Assembly: GCF_026991475.1 (NCBI RefSeq) | Contig: NZ_JALXBK010000107.1 | Location: forward strand, 1-64,000 | Direction: 5' to 3' | DNA length: 64,000 bases | Source of the DNA: Sulfurimonas sp. | Lineage (GTDB): Bacteria > Campylobacterota > Campylobacteria > Campylobacterales > Sulfurimonadaceae | In this document: one piece after another, positions 9,322 to 19,304 of the stretch | Numbering within the stretch: the first letter of the stretch is position 1 | Layout of the letters: each line of letters starts with the position of its first letter | The notes under the pieces: model-generated | What the model saw: the letters and a program-made list of their open reading frames with translations, nothing else | The model's database searches: none | What the model was told of the DNA's origin: nothing | Position numbers and translations under genes: made by a program

Positions 9322-10533
9322 ATGTTAATAGTTCAAAAATTCGGCGGAACAAGTGTCGGTGATTTAGAGCGTATTGAAAATGTAGCAAAGCGTGTAGCAA
9401 AAACGAAAAAAGAGGGCAATGATGTTGTAGTTGTTGTCTCTGCTATGAGTGGTGAGACGAATAAACTCGTTGGATATGCAGAGCACTTTTCAAAAAATCC
9501 TGCTCGCGCTGAGATGGATATGCTTCTTAGCTCGGGTGAGAGAGTGACTGCTTCACTTCTCTCTATTGCACTTCAAGAGATGGGTGTTGCTGCGACTGCT
9601 ATGAGTGGGCGTAAGGCTGGTATTTTGACTGATAACATTCATACAAAAGCGAGAATCCAAGAGATAGACCCTAAAACTATGCAAAACCTTGTAAAAGAGG
9701 GAAAAGTTGTTGTTGTAGCTGGTTTTCAAGGTGTTGATGAAAATGGTGATATTACGACTCTTGGGCGTGGTGGGAGTGACCTCTCTGCTGTGGCTATTGC
9801 TGGCGCGCTTGGGGCTGATTTATGTGAAATATATACTGATGTAAAAGGTATTTATACAACTGACCCACGCATAGAACCAAAGGCAAAAAAACTTGAAAAA
9901 ATCTCTTATGATGAGATGCTTGAATTTGCAAGTTTAGGGGCAAAAGTCCTGCAGAACCGTTCCGTAGAGATGGCAAAAAAACTCAATGTAAATCTTGTTA
10001 CAAGAAGCAGTTTCTCAGATGAAGAGGGAACATTAATTACAAAGGAAGAAAATATTATGGAAAAACCATTAGTAAGTGGAATAGCATTAGATAGAAATCA
10101 GGCTCGTGTCTCTTTGTGCGGTGTTAAAGACAGACCAGGAATTGCATCAGACATCTTTAATAGTCTTGCAGATGCTGATGTAAATGTGGACATGATAATT
10201 CAAACTAAGTCGGTTGATGAGAGTACAAATATTGACTTTACTGTTCCTGTTGGAGAGCTGCTTGATGCCAAAGTGGTTGTAGATGTTTTTGTCAAAAAGG
10301 GCGAAATTCAATCTGATTCTTATAATGAAGATATTTGTAAAGTCTCTGTGGTTGGTGTTGGTATGAAATCTCATGCGGGTGTTGCTGCAAAAGCATTTTC
10401 TGTGATGGCAAATGAGAACATTAACATCAATATGATTTCAACTTCTGAAATTAAAATTTCAATGGTTATAGATGAAAAGTACGCAGAGTTGGCAGTAAGA
10501 AGTCTTCATGATGCGTATGAGTTAGAGAAGTAA
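9322..10533 (+). CDS. lysC: Aspartate kinase
   Basis: MLIVQKFGGTSVGDLERI, TLGRGGSDLSAVAIA, two ACT domains. Confidence 0.95.
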   Translation: MLIVQKFGGTSVGDLERIENVAKRVAKTKKEGNDVVVVVSAMSGETNKLVGYAEHFSKNPARAEMDMLLSSGERVTASLLSIALQEMGVAATAMSGRKAGILTDNIHTKARIQEIDPKTMQNLVKEGKVVVVAGFQGVDENGDITTLGRGGSDLSAVAIAGALGADLCEIYTDVKGIYTTDPRIEPKAKKLEKISYDEMLEFASLGAKVLQNRSVEMAKKLNVNLVTRSSFSDEEGTLITKEENIMEKPLVSGIALDRNQARVSLCGVKDRPGIASDIFNSLADADVNVDMIIQTKSVDESTNIDFTVPVGELLDAKVVVDVFVKKGEIQSDSYNEDICKVSVVGVGMKSHAGVAAKAFSVMANENININMISTSEIKISMVIDEKYAELAVRSLHDAYELEK

Positions 10534-10541
10534 GAGCGGCT

Positions 10542-11090
10542 ATGCCAGACTTTGCACAATGGAGTTTAGATGCCATAAGAGAAGAGGGCGGTAGTCTCTC
10601 TTGGCTCGAAGAAGACCGTTTTGAGTGGTCAAAAACAACTGCGTATGCACTGAGCCAAATTCTCACTGGTAAAACGGTTATTATCATTACAGATGAGAAG
10701 CGAAAATGGCTAGAGCAGTATATTTTAACCTCCATAAATAGTGTAGAGTTAGATAGACCACTTGTTCCTATTGTAAGCATTGACAGTCTCTACTCTCATT
10801 ATAACAATCTAAGCGGTGGGGAGATGATAGACTTTGTTGAAGATATGATTTCTCAAGCCTATAAAGATGATTGTTTTTATTGGTACATTGGTAAGGGCGA
10901 TGATAAACGCAGCGATATTGCAAAAAGAAAAGATGAGAGTTATTTTTGGATTTTTGATGAAGATTTTAACAATGCATTTACACTTAAATCATATGACCCA
11001 TCTTTAGATATAAAGCTTTTACAGCTCTTTAAACTCTTTAATGCATCGCTTAATGCTACAATGTTTGGTGAAGTTGATGCAAGTTCGTAG
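10542..11090 (+). CDS. hobA: HobA, DnaA-associated replication initiation factor
   Basis: MPDFAQWSLDAIREEG..SWLEEDRFEW..; conserved lysC-hobA-holB-folP order of Campylobacterota. Confidence 0.85.
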   Translation: MPDFAQWSLDAIREEGGSLSWLEEDRFEWSKTTAYALSQILTGKTVIIITDEKRKWLEQYILTSINSVELDRPLVPIVSIDSLYSHYNNLSGGEMIDFVEDMISQAYKDDCFYWYIGKGDDKRSDIAKRKDESYFWIFDEDFNNAFTLKSYDPSLDIKLLQLFKLFNASLNATMFGEVDASS

Positions 11091-11682
11091 TCATATTCTT
11101 ATTGCTAGCGATATTGAAGAGGCAGTTGAGAATTTCAAAGAGCAGCTGCATGGTTTTCGTGTTGTTGCATTTGTTGAAGAGAACTTCAAAATAGAGCATG
11201 CAAAACTTGTGACTGCTGAGGCATATATAAGTGAAATGCAGACAAAATATCTTATAATTGCAGCAAAAGAGTTTACAGCAGTTGCGCAAAACTCACTTTT
11301 AAAGCTACTTGAAGAGCCTCCAAAAAATATAGAATTTATAATAATCTCACCAACAAAATCAAATCTTTTAACAACAGTACGCTCCCGTTTACCTGTTATA
11401 AAAAGTGAAACACACGCCCATATACAAGAGCTTACTATTAACCTTGCAAAAATGGACTATAAAGAGGTGTTTGACTTTTTAAAACAAAATAGCCGTATAT
11501 CAAAAAATGAAGCAAAAGCGCTTGTAGAAGCTCTTTTTTATAGAGCCACAGTTGTAGATAGATTGATTTTAAATGAAAATCAGCTTGAAATATTTGATAA
11601 AGCATATAGACTGATTGATTTAAACGCAAGAGCGCAGAGTGTACTTGCCATGCTCGTTATGAGTTTTGCAAGGGAGCGTTAA
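11077..11682 (+). CDS. holB: DNA polymerase III subunit delta'
   Basis: QNSLLKLLEEPPKNIEFIIISPTKSNLLTTVRSRLP. Likely start ATG 11077, overlapping the hobA end. Confidence 0.85.
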   Translation: MQVRSHILIASDIEEAVENFKEQLHGFRVVAFVEENFKIEHAKLVTAEAYISEMQTKYLIIAAKEFTAVAQNSLLKLLEEPPKNIEFIIISPTKSNLLTTVRSRLPVIKSETHAHIQELTINLAKMDYKEVFDFLKQNSRISKNEAKALVEALFYRATVVDRLILNENQLEIFDKAYRLIDLNARAQSVLAMLVMSFARER

Positions 11683-12818
11683 TGGTTGTAGAGGTTTTAT
11701 CAAATGAGTTAAATATAAAAAATTATTTGAAACTGCTTGGTGTCGATGGTGGCGGTGTAAATATTTTAGCTGCAAAAGCAGAGATGCATCTTGTAGCTAT
11801 TAAAGATTTACATGTCGGTGGTGCAAATATTTTAAAGCAGGATGCTCTATCTGTAGGAGCAGATTTGGCAGTGCCAAAAGGGACTGTAATAGCAGCACAA
11901 AAAAGAGTAAATGCTCTGCTTATTGCAACTACAAAAGAGCTTGAGATTCTTGCTAGAAAGGAACTCGCACAACCTTTTGGACTTAAAGAACTTGCACTTA
12001 AACTTAAAAAAATAGCAAAAGTGAAAAAGCCAAAAGAGTGCGAGATTATGGGTGTTATTAATGCCAATGATGACAGTTTTTTTAGTGGCAGTAGATTTTT
12101 AGAGCGTGATGCTGTTGTTATGATTGAGCAGATGATAGAAGAGGGTGCAGATATTATTGATATTGGGGCAGTCTCTTCTCGTCCAAACGCAGCGATTGTA
12201 AGTGCTACAGAAGAGTTAGAAAGAATTACCCCAATTTTAGAGTTGATAAAAGAGAAAAATATAGCGCAAAATGTACGCCTTAGTATTGACAGTTATGAGC
12301 CCTTAGTAATTCAAAAGGCACTTGATGCTGGTTTTACTATTGTCAATGACATTACAGGGCTTGAAAATGATGCTGTATGTGAGTTATGCGCATCGTACGA
12401 GGCGACGGCAGTTATCATGCATATGCAAGGAACTCCACAAACTATGCAAAACAGTCCTGCTTATAACTCTGTTTTAGATGATGTTTACTCTTTTTTTAGT
12501 GAGCGTATTGAAAAAGCAGAACATTTTGGTATAAAAGATATTGTTTTAGATGTAGGAATAGGATTTGGAAAGAGTTTAGAAGATAACATCTCTCTCATAA
12601 AAAATTTAGAGCATTTTTTAACATTAGAGAAAAAACTTTTAGTAGGTGCTTCAAGAAAATCTATGATAGATAAAATTTTTCCCTCATCAGTAGAGCAGAG
12701 ACTCTCAGGAACTCTAGCACTGCATCTTGAGGCATTTAGAAATGGTGCTGCAATGCTACGAGTTCATGATGTTTATGCACATAAACAGGCATTAGAAGTA
12801 CAAAAAGCACTACTTTAA
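11682..12818 (+). CDS. folP: Dihydropteroate synthase with N-terminal extension
   Basis: IMGVINANDDSFFSGSRF, GADIIDIGAVSSRP, IVNDITGL, VIMHMQGTPQTMQ, LVGASRKSMI. Confidence 0.93.
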   Translation: MVVEVLSNELNIKNYLKLLGVDGGGVNILAAKAEMHLVAIKDLHVGGANILKQDALSVGADLAVPKGTVIAAQKRVNALLIATTKELEILARKELAQPFGLKELALKLKKIAKVKKPKECEIMGVINANDDSFFSGSRFLERDAVVMIEQMIEEGADIIDIGAVSSRPNAAIVSATEELERITPILELIKEKNIAQNVRLSIDSYEPLVIQKALDAGFTIVNDITGLENDAVCELCASYEATAVIMHMQGTPQTMQNSPAYNSVLDDVYSFFSERIEKAEHFGIKDIVLDVGIGFGKSLEDNISLIKNLEHFLTLEKKLLVGASRKSMIDKIFPSSVEQRLSGTLALHLEAFRNGAAMLRVHDVYAHKQALEVQKALL

Positions 12819-12822
12819 AAGC

Positions 12823-13371
12823 TTACTTCTTTATGTAAGCTTTTATAATCTCTTGACGCTCTAGTGGTCTGTCTCCACCGCTTCTTCCCATAGTTGGGAC
12901 ATCATTAAGTTTCATAATTGTTTTTAGTGATTCTTGACCTACTATTTTTCCAAAAATAGTGTAGCCACCATTGAGCCATGGTGCAGGTGCTGTAGTAATG
13001 AAAAACTGGCTGCCATTTGTATTTGGTCCACGGTTTGCCATTGCTAAAATTCCAGGTTTGTCAAATACAAGATTTGCACCAAACTCATCTTTAAAATCTT
13101 TATGCCAGATACTCTCTCCACCGCGTCCTGTTTCGGTTGGATCGCCTCCTTGAATCATAAAGTTGTGAATAATTCTATGAAACGCAATACCATTGTAGTA
13201 ACCCTTTTTGACATGTGTCACGAAGTTCTCAACGGCTAATGGTGCTACTTTAGGGTATAGTTGTAGTTCAATTTTCCCTTGATTTGTCTCTAAAATGACA
13301 TGTGGATTTGCCTCTTTTGCAAAAAGTGTGATGTTAAAAAGCACCAAAAGTGCTAAAGCTATTTTTTTCAT
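12823..13371 (-). CDS. Cyclophilin-type peptidyl-prolyl cis-trans isomerase, exported
   Basis: Signal peptide; GYYNGIAFHRIIHNFMIQGGDPTETGRGG, MANRGPNTNGSQFFIT. Confidence 0.92.
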   Translation of the reverse strand: MKKIALALLVLFNITLFAKEANPHVILETNQGKIELQLYPKVAPLAVENFVTHVKKGYYNGIAFHRIIHNFMIQGGDPTETGRGGESIWHKDFKDEFGANLVFDKPGILAMANRGPNTNGSQFFITTAPAPWLNGGYTIFGKIVGQESLKTIMKLNDVPTMGRSGGDRPLERQEIIKAYIKK

Positions 13372-13372
13372 A

Positions 13373-13762
13373 TTATTTCTCCTCTTGAAAGTCTAAACAG
13401 ACTGAATTTATACAGTATCTTTGCCCTGTTGGTTCTGGTCCATCAGGAAACAGATGCCCTAAGTGCGCATCACAGTTGCTACATCTTACTTCTGTTCGTA
13501 GCATACCGTGAGAAATGTCTTTTATCTCTTTTACCGCATCTTCTATACTTTCGTAATAGCTAGGCCAGCCTGTTCCTGAATCAAATTTTGTGCTTGATTG
13601 AAAAAGGGGAGCATTACAGCAGATACAGTTATATGTGCCACTCTCTTTATTGTTATAGTATTTACCAGAAAATGGAGCTTCTGTTCCATGTTGGCGACAA
13701 ACATAAAACTCTTCATCTGTGAGCTGCTCTTTCCACTCTTGCTCAGTTTTATTTACTTGCAT
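13373..13762 (-). CDS. msrB: Peptide-methionine (R)-S-oxide reductase
   Basis: [58 protein letters not shown]. Confidence 0.95.
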   Translation of the reverse strand: MQVNKTEQEWKEQLTDEEFYVCRQHGTEAPFSGKYYNNKESGTYNCICCNAPLFQSSTKFDSGTGWPSYYESIEDAVKEIKDISHGMLRTEVRCSNCDAHLGHLFPDGPEPTGQRYCINSVCLDFQEEK

Positions 13763-15182
13763 ATATTTCCTTTAGTTGTTGTAAGTTCTGTGAATCCTCT
13801 GCATAGAGTATATGTACAGATTCTTGAGCATGATTAATTGCATACTCAAGCTCATGATTTGTTGCTTCGTCTATATCCAAAAGTATTGCATCATTATATA
13901 TAAGTTCATTGAGATCAGTATAGGTTGCTAGTTTTAATGTTTCTAACTCTTGAAATGTAAGACTAACAGAGCTGTCAAATGCTTTTACTTCCTCTTCTAT
14001 AAAGAATTTTAAGTCATCAACCAATTTTGTTCTATTATCGCTGTTAGATACTATGAGTAACTCTTTTGAATCTTTTTGTTTGAGTAGCTGGGCTATAAGC
14101 TGGAGGGCTTTGGCATGTGGATTTGTCTCATAAAATAAAATATCTTTCTCTTTAAGCAGATAACTCTCTTTAAATGAGAATGTGACTTTATCTGCTGTAT
14201 CATTAGTGAGCACAATTTTGTGCTTAGCTTGCAAACTTTTAAGATGTGCTATAAACTCTTCTTGCATCAGCATTCCATCATCGCACATTATTATATTTCC
14301 TAGTGCAGAGTTCTTTTTTATGTCTATTTCATCTGGTGTTAAAATACTCACACTTAAGATGTCAAACTCTATAATTGCGTGTTCTATAATCTCTAAAAAT
14401 TGTCTATGCAGAATATCTTTTGCAAGTTTTGTCGGTTTTATAATAGTGATTTTAAGAGAAGGATTTTTCAAAATTTCAAATATGGCTTTGAGCAGTAAAG
14501 TAGAACTAAGTCCACTTTTAGGTGCTGCTTGAATATTTGTAAAATTCTCTAATGGGGCATCTATAAATGCTTTTTGTTCTGTATTTGCTAAAAAAAGTTC
14601 ATTGTCTTTATCTACGAGTGTATATTGGGTGAGGAGTGAACCAACTATTTTTTGTGGGCTGCCATATGAGTTTTGATTTTGTGGCTCTTTTTGCAATTTG
14701 TTTAGAATAGCATCTGCATCTAAATCATTAAAAATAATTTTTTCTTTTAAAAGTATCTTTTTCAATGAATCATCTAAATTCTGATACTCATAAGAGCTTA
14801 GATGGGTCATTAAAAGATAGTTGTGGATAGGAACATCGCTATTGTGAATAATTTCATCAAGCTTATTTGTTACAGCTTCATGCATAATAGTGTAGCTTAG
14901 TGTGTTTTGTGCCTGTTTTGCTTTTTGTATTTTTATAAGTGATGCGTTTTTTAAATCTTCATAAGACCACTCTTTAATTTCAAAAAGAAAAAGAGCTCTA
15001 TACTCATCATAGATCATTAATGGTATAGTTTGTCTGCGTTTATGCAGAAAAATATCTACATTATCATAAATTATGAGATTTGTATGCTTTTTTAGAGAGT
15101 ATATTTTATCAATGAGAAGATTGTGTTCCTCTTGCGTTTGAGGTGATTTGCCAAAGAGTGAAAAGAGGAAGTTTTTATTCAT
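13749..15182 (-). CDS. NERD-nuclease/superfamily-1-helicase-like protein with degenerate ATPase motifs (tentative)
   Basis: N-terminal [52 protein letters not shown] in Walker A position; [14 protein letters not shown] in Walker B position. Confidence 0.4.
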   Translation of the reverse strand: MNKNFLFSLFGKSPQTQEEHNLLIDKIYSLKKHTNLIIYDNVDIFLHKRRQTIPLMIYDEYRALFLFEIKEWSYEDLKNASLIKIQKAKQAQNTLSYTIMHEAVTNKLDEIIHNSDVPIHNYLLMTHLSSYEYQNLDDSLKKILLKEKIIFNDLDADAILNKLQKEPQNQNSYGSPQKIVGSLLTQYTLVDKDNELFLANTEQKAFIDAPLENFTNIQAAPKSGLSSTLLLKAIFEILKNPSLKITIIKPTKLAKDILHRQFLEIIEHAIIEFDILSVSILTPDEIDIKKNSALGNIIMCDDGMLMQEEFIAHLKSLQAKHKIVLTNDTADKVTFSFKESYLLKEKDILFYETNPHAKALQLIAQLLKQKDSKELLIVSNSDNRTKLVDDLKFFIEEEVKAFDSSVSLTFQELETLKLATYTDLNELIYNDAILLDIDEATNHELEYAINHAQESVHILYAEDSQNLQQLKEIYASK

Positions 15183-15228
15183 TATTTAGAAGAAGTACCA
15201 TCTTGTAAAAAGAGGGTACTTAGAGGAA

Positions 15229-15513
15229 TTATTTACCAGCTGCTACGCGGTCTTTAAGACCTTTACCAGCTTTGAATTTAGGAGCCATTTTATCTTGAGT
15301 TGTGTATGTTTTATCAGTTCCTGGAACTTTACCAGTTTTACCTTTTTGTAATACAGCTGTGAAGCTACCAAAACCAACTAAAGAAACATCTTCACCTTTT
15401 ACAAGTGCTTCAGAAACTGCATCTGTAAAAGCTTTGATTGCTGCCTCTGCTTCAACTTTAGTTTTATAGTCGCCTTGTGCTTGTACTAACTCAACGAATT
15501 GCGCTTTATTCAT
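15229..15513 (-). CDS. hup: HU family DNA-binding protein
   Basis: MNKAQFVELVQAQGDYKTKVEAEAAIKAF..LVGFGSFTAVLQKGKTGKVPGT. Start set at ATG 15513. Confidence 0.92.
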   Translation of the reverse strand: MNKAQFVELVQAQGDYKTKVEAEAAIKAFTDAVSEALVKGEDVSLVGFGSFTAVLQKGKTGKVPGTDKTYTTQDKMAPKFKAGKGLKDRVAAGK

Positions 15514-15598
15514 AGATTTACCTTTTAGATTAAATTTTCCCGAACGTTCATGCCACATAGAAGTCCATGAAATAATTCAGCTACAGATACTTTATAGT

Positions 15599-15832
15599 TT
15601 ATTTGCTTAAATTTTTCTTCTTTTTTGTATATTGATGAATGAAATGTGATAATTTTGTTTCTTTTAGTCCAAGTTTAACATGATTACATAGTTTTGAGAA
15701 GTTTTTTGCTGAATCATGTGACATCAGTAAAGTTGCTAAATTTTTCATTTTGTCATATTTATCTTCCCTTGAATGTATAGATAAAAACACATCTTCAAGT
15801 CCATCTCTTTCATTTTTTGTTAAAGCACCCAT
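15599..15832 (-). CDS. Hypothetical protein
   Basis: 77-aa ORF next to the XRE-type regulator ORF, same strand. Confidence 0.45.
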   Translation of the reverse strand: MGALTKNERDGLEDVFLSIHSREDKYDKMKNLATLLMSHDSAKNFSKLCNHVKLGLKETKLSHFIHQYTKKKKNLSK

Positions 15833-15836
15833 ACTT

Positions 15837-16076
15837 TTAATCCTCTAATCTGTTGATTTTTCTCACAGTTCTAATAATCTCATCATCATCCAATTTTCCC
15901 AACATTTTCATAACTATGGCTGCTGCTTGTGGTTTAGCACGCCCAAGCTTCCAGTCTTGATAAGTACGCATAGATATTCCAAGACCTTTAGCCATATCTT
16001 TGAGAGATATTTTTTTGCCATTGTTCTGTGATTCTACTGCATTGTGAAGGATATTAAACAAATCATCGATTTTCAT
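15837..16076 (-). CDS. Small XRE-type helix-turn-helix regulator
   Basis: KISLKDMAKGLGISMRTYQDWKLGRAKPQAAAIVMKML helix-turn-helix. Confidence 0.65.
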   Translation of the reverse strand: MKIDDLFNILHNAVESQNNGKKISLKDMAKGLGISMRTYQDWKLGRAKPQAAAIVMKMLGKLDDDEIIRTVRKINRLED

Positions 16077-16210
16077 AATGGTATTATACGAATAATATAC
16101 TTAAAGATACATATAAATACTATTAATATCTATTAAATTGTATTTATAATACATTAAAAATTGTATAATACAAACTATAGGATATGATATATAAAATATA
16201 TATAATTAAA

Positions 16211-16228
16211 TACACGGTATATCGTGTA
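16211..16228. promoter_or_regulatory. Inverted repeat TACACG-GTATAT-CGTGTA, candidate operator
   Basis: Six-base perfect arms in an AT-rich intergenic region between two predicted DNA-binding-protein genes. Confidence 0.35.
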
Positions 16229-16326
16229 AAATTTACAAAAAAGTAGTGCTGCGTTTAGGAAGAGTTAGAATGAGCATAGAAGCTCATTTATAAAAAAAAT
16301 ATAGGGTTTTTTGGGTGGAGAGAGAG

Positions 16327-16980
16327 TTAGTAATCTAAGAGGTCACTGTAGTCATATTTTGAAAAGTTAAGATAGAGTTTTCCATTTTGTTTAATTACAC
16401 GAATGTCGCTATTGTAGACCGCGAGAAATCTTTTTTTGATGATTTTTCTTTGATAAGGCTTAAGCTCAAGTTTTTTGAGGTAATCTTTAAGTTCGACTAT
16501 TTCATCTACAAGTTCTATATCTTTGGCATCTTTGTTCTTATCTGAAGGAATGGATTCAACTTCATGAACAGTATTAGCATTGCTTTGCTCTACTAAAAGC
16601 TTTGTATTTACAAGTTCTAAAATGGTTTTAAGTTGATCATCTTTTGCGCTATAAACCTGCTCGATTTTACTCATTTCATCTCGAAGCATCTGCTCTTTAT
16701 CATCTATGAGTTTATCTATTTTTTCTTCAAGCTGCAGTATCTTCTCTTTGAGTTGTTGGTTCTCTTTTTGATAGAGTGATAAAACCATAGCAACAGTAGT
16801 TTTTCTTCTTTTTGGTGCGGGTACAGCAGAAATAGTTGACTTCTCTTTTGTCTCTGCAGTAATAATGTATGTTACACCATTTTCAACAATAGAGCTAAGC
16901 TGCTTTTTACGCAGTTTTGAGTGAATCATCTCCTTTGACATTTTAAAATGTTTTGAGTACTCATCAATTGTCAATCGCAT
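16327..16980 (-). CDS. Coiled-coil protein with N-terminal helix-turn-helix-like segment
   Basis: MRLTIDEYSKHFKMSKEMIHSKLRKKQLSSI followed by coiled coil QKENQQLKEKILQLEEKIDKLIDDKEQML. Confidence 0.5.
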   Translation of the reverse strand: MRLTIDEYSKHFKMSKEMIHSKLRKKQLSSIVENGVTYIITAETKEKSTISAVPAPKRRKTTVAMVLSLYQKENQQLKEKILQLEEKIDKLIDDKEQMLRDEMSKIEQVYSAKDDQLKTILELVNTKLLVEQSNANTVHEVESIPSDKNKDAKDIELVDEIVELKDYLKKLELKPYQRKIIKKRFLAVYNSDIRVIKQNGKLYLNFSKYDYSDLLDY

Positions 16981-17082
16981 ATATATCCTTCGTAGAAGTA
17001 ATTTGGGTTTATTTTATCATAAAGTTCTTTTAAATGAACTATATAATATAATTCATAAATTTAATTTTTTCGGGGATTTGCT

Positions 17083-18162
17083 ATGAGTAAAGGTGTTTTA
17101 GATATTGTTAAACCAGGTGTTTTGTTCGGTGATGATGTTCGTAAAGTTTATGAACATGCTAAAGAAGTTGGATTTGCTATTCCTGCTGTAAATGTTGTAA
17201 ATACAGAGTCAATCAATGGCGTATTAGAAGCTGCAGCAAAAGCAAATTCTCCTGTTATCATTCAGTTTAGTAATGGTGGTGCATCTTTTTATGCAGGAAA
17301 AGGTCTGAGCAATGACAATGAAAAGGCTGCGATTATTGGTGCAGTTGCTGGAGCTATTCACACACATATGATGGCTGAAGCCTATGGTGTTGCTGTCATT
17401 TTACATACTGATCACGCTGCAAAAAAACTGCTTCCTTGGATAAACGCACTTTTAGAGACTGGTGAGAGTTACTTTAAAACTCAAGGAAAACCACTCTTTT
17501 CATCACATATGCTTGATTTGTCTGAAGAGCCTATTGAAGAGAACATTGGTGTTTGTAAAGCATACTTAGAGCGTATGGCAAAAATCGGTATGAGTATTGA
17601 GATAGAGCTTGGTGTAACAGGTGGCGAGGAAGATGGTGTAGATAACACAAACATTGACAACGCACTTCTTTATACACAGCCTCAAGAGGTAGCACTTGCA
17701 TATAAAGAGCTTAGTGAAGTTTCTCCAAACTTTACAATAGCTGCTTCTTTTGGAAATGTACATGGTGTTTACAAACCAGGAAATGTACAGCTTACACCTA
17801 AAATCTTAGATAATTCACAAAAATATATTGCCCAAGAATTTAAAACAGCTGAAAAACCTGTAAATTTTGTTTTTCATGGCGGTTCAGGTTCTCTTCCTTC
17901 AGAGATTCGTGAAGCTATTTCATACGGTGCTATAAAAATGAATATAGATACTGATACACAATGGGCAACTTGGAATGGAGTTCGTGAATATGTCGCTAAA
18001 AATCATGACTACTTGCAATCTCAAATAGGTAACCCAGAGGGTGAAGACAAGCCAAACAAAAAATACTACGACCCAAGAAAATGGCTCCGTGCTGGTCAAG
18101 AGGGTCTAGTCTCGCGTGTGCTTCAAGCATTTGAAGACTTAAACGCAATGAATAGGAATTAA
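17083..18162 (+). CDS. fba: Class II fructose-bisphosphate aldolase
   Basis: FAIPAVNVVNTESINGVLEAA, HTDHAAKKLLPW, EIELGVTGGEEDGVDN, FVFHGGSGS, KMNIDTDTQWA. Confidence 0.95.
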   Translation: MSKGVLDIVKPGVLFGDDVRKVYEHAKEVGFAIPAVNVVNTESINGVLEAAAKANSPVIIQFSNGGASFYAGKGLSNDNEKAAIIGAVAGAIHTHMMAEAYGVAVILHTDHAAKKLLPWINALLETGESYFKTQGKPLFSSHMLDLSEEPIEENIGVCKAYLERMAKIGMSIEIELGVTGGEEDGVDNTNIDNALLYTQPQEVALAYKELSEVSPNFTIAASFGNVHGVYKPGNVQLTPKILDNSQKYIAQEFKTAEKPVNFVFHGGSGSLPSEIREAISYGAIKMNIDTDTQWATWNGVREYVAKNHDYLQSQIGNPEGEDKPNKKYYDPRKWLRAGQEGLVSRVLQAFEDLNAMNRN

Positions 18163-18183
18163 GGGCATAGACTGTGCAAGCAT

Positions 18184-18219
18184 GAACAATAATTTTTCCG
18201 TTAGGGTGGATTATTGTTC
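18184..18219. terminator. Hairpin downstream of fba (GAACAATAAT / ATTATTGTTC)
   Basis: Perfect 10-bp inverted repeat with 16-nt loop, 20 nt after the fba stop; no T-run, so terminator function is uncertain. Confidence 0.4.
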
Positions 18220-18254
18220 TCCTTATTCCTGTTATACTTCTTACTTTTCTAGAT

Positions 18255-18524
18255 TTAACTTGCTTTTAAACATCCAGTCTCTTCTTTTAATCTTTCAGCA
18301 ATCCAAACTTTGATAATAGACTGTCTTGTAACACCTATCTTTTTGGCTTCTTGATCTAAATATTCTATTATCCATTCTGGAAAATCAACATTTACTTTTT
18401 TTGTTTCTGTCTTTAATCCTTTGACATCTTTTAATTTTATAGCATTTGAAAAATCTAAATACTCTGATACATCTTCACCATTGTCAAACTTCTTATCAAA
18501 TTCTTTAGCTGTTATTGTTTTCAT
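18255..18524 (-). CDS. brnA: BrnA-like (CopG/RHH-type) antitoxin
   Basis: VNVDFPEWIIEYLDQEAKKIGVTRQSIIKVWIAERLKEE; brnT remnant directly upstream. Likely start ATG 18524. Confidence 0.7.
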   Translation of the reverse strand: MKTITAKEFDKKFDNGEDVSEYLDFSNAIKLKDVKGLKTETKKVNVDFPEWIIEYLDQEAKKIGVTRQSIIKVWIAERLKEETGCLKAS

Positions 18525-18669
18525 AATTTCTTTCCTCGTTTTTTCTATATCTTTTAACACTTATTATGCGATAGATTTCATTTTGTCATAAATTTTGAGC
18601 TTCGACAAAATCAATGTCATGCTTTTCTTTGTTAATCTTACTTTTATTGTCATCATACTCAAATTTCAT
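18505..18669 (-). pseudogene. brnT: Internally deleted brnT toxin gene
   Basis: Complement from 18669: MKFEYDDNKSKINKEKHDIDFVEAQNL* then, same frame, QNEIYRIISVKRYRKNEERNYENNNS*. N- and C-terminal BrnT signatures present, middle missing. Confidence 0.7.
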
Positions 18670-18893
18670 AAAAAACCTCTTTTTTGATATAGAAAAATAA
18701 CACAGACTAAAAATAAGTGTTATTTCTTAATTATATTTATAAAATATGACAAATTACAATAATTTTATGAAAATTGGATAATTTAGACTACTATTCTTAA
18801 AATTGAAGTGTGTTTTTATACAGAAATATGTAAATAACAGAACACTTTGTGTGTTAATTGGAAGAATTTGGCAATAATAAATAAAATGTTCCT

Positions 18894-19244
18894 TTACTTT
18901 GACTGTGCCTCGTGGTGTATGTCTTCTATGCTACTGAGATGTTCGTTTTGTAAATAGTGCTTGTTGAGTAGTTGATTTAGTTTATTTGGATTAAAACGCC
19001 ACAATTTTTTTTCATCAAATTTTTCATGTGCTTTCATGGCATCGTGCAACTCATTTGTAGTTGGTACTGCTTTTAACTCTTTTAAAACTTCATACATTAT
19101 ATCTATAAGCAGTGTGTGTGTATCCTCGCCACTGTCATCATCTTCAAGTGTCCTATTTACCAAAAACGGGTATATTTTCCACATACTTAAAATCATTCCT
19201 ACTATAAATGCTATCATCATCCATGTTGAAGTACTTAGTTCCAT
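18894..19244 (-). CDS. Hypothetical membrane-anchored protein
   Basis: N-terminal TM segment STSTWMMIAFIVGMILSMWKIYPFLV. Confidence 0.5.
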   Translation of the reverse strand: MELSTSTWMMIAFIVGMILSMWKIYPFLVNRTLEDDDSGEDTHTLLIDIMYEVLKELKAVPTTNELHDAMKAHEKFDEKKLWRFNPNKLNQLLNKHYLQNEHLSSIEDIHHEAQSK

Positions 19245-19304
19245 TAACGCGACCTTTTAGTTAAATTATCTCAATTATAGGCTTATTTTGATAAAATTTC
19301 ATTT

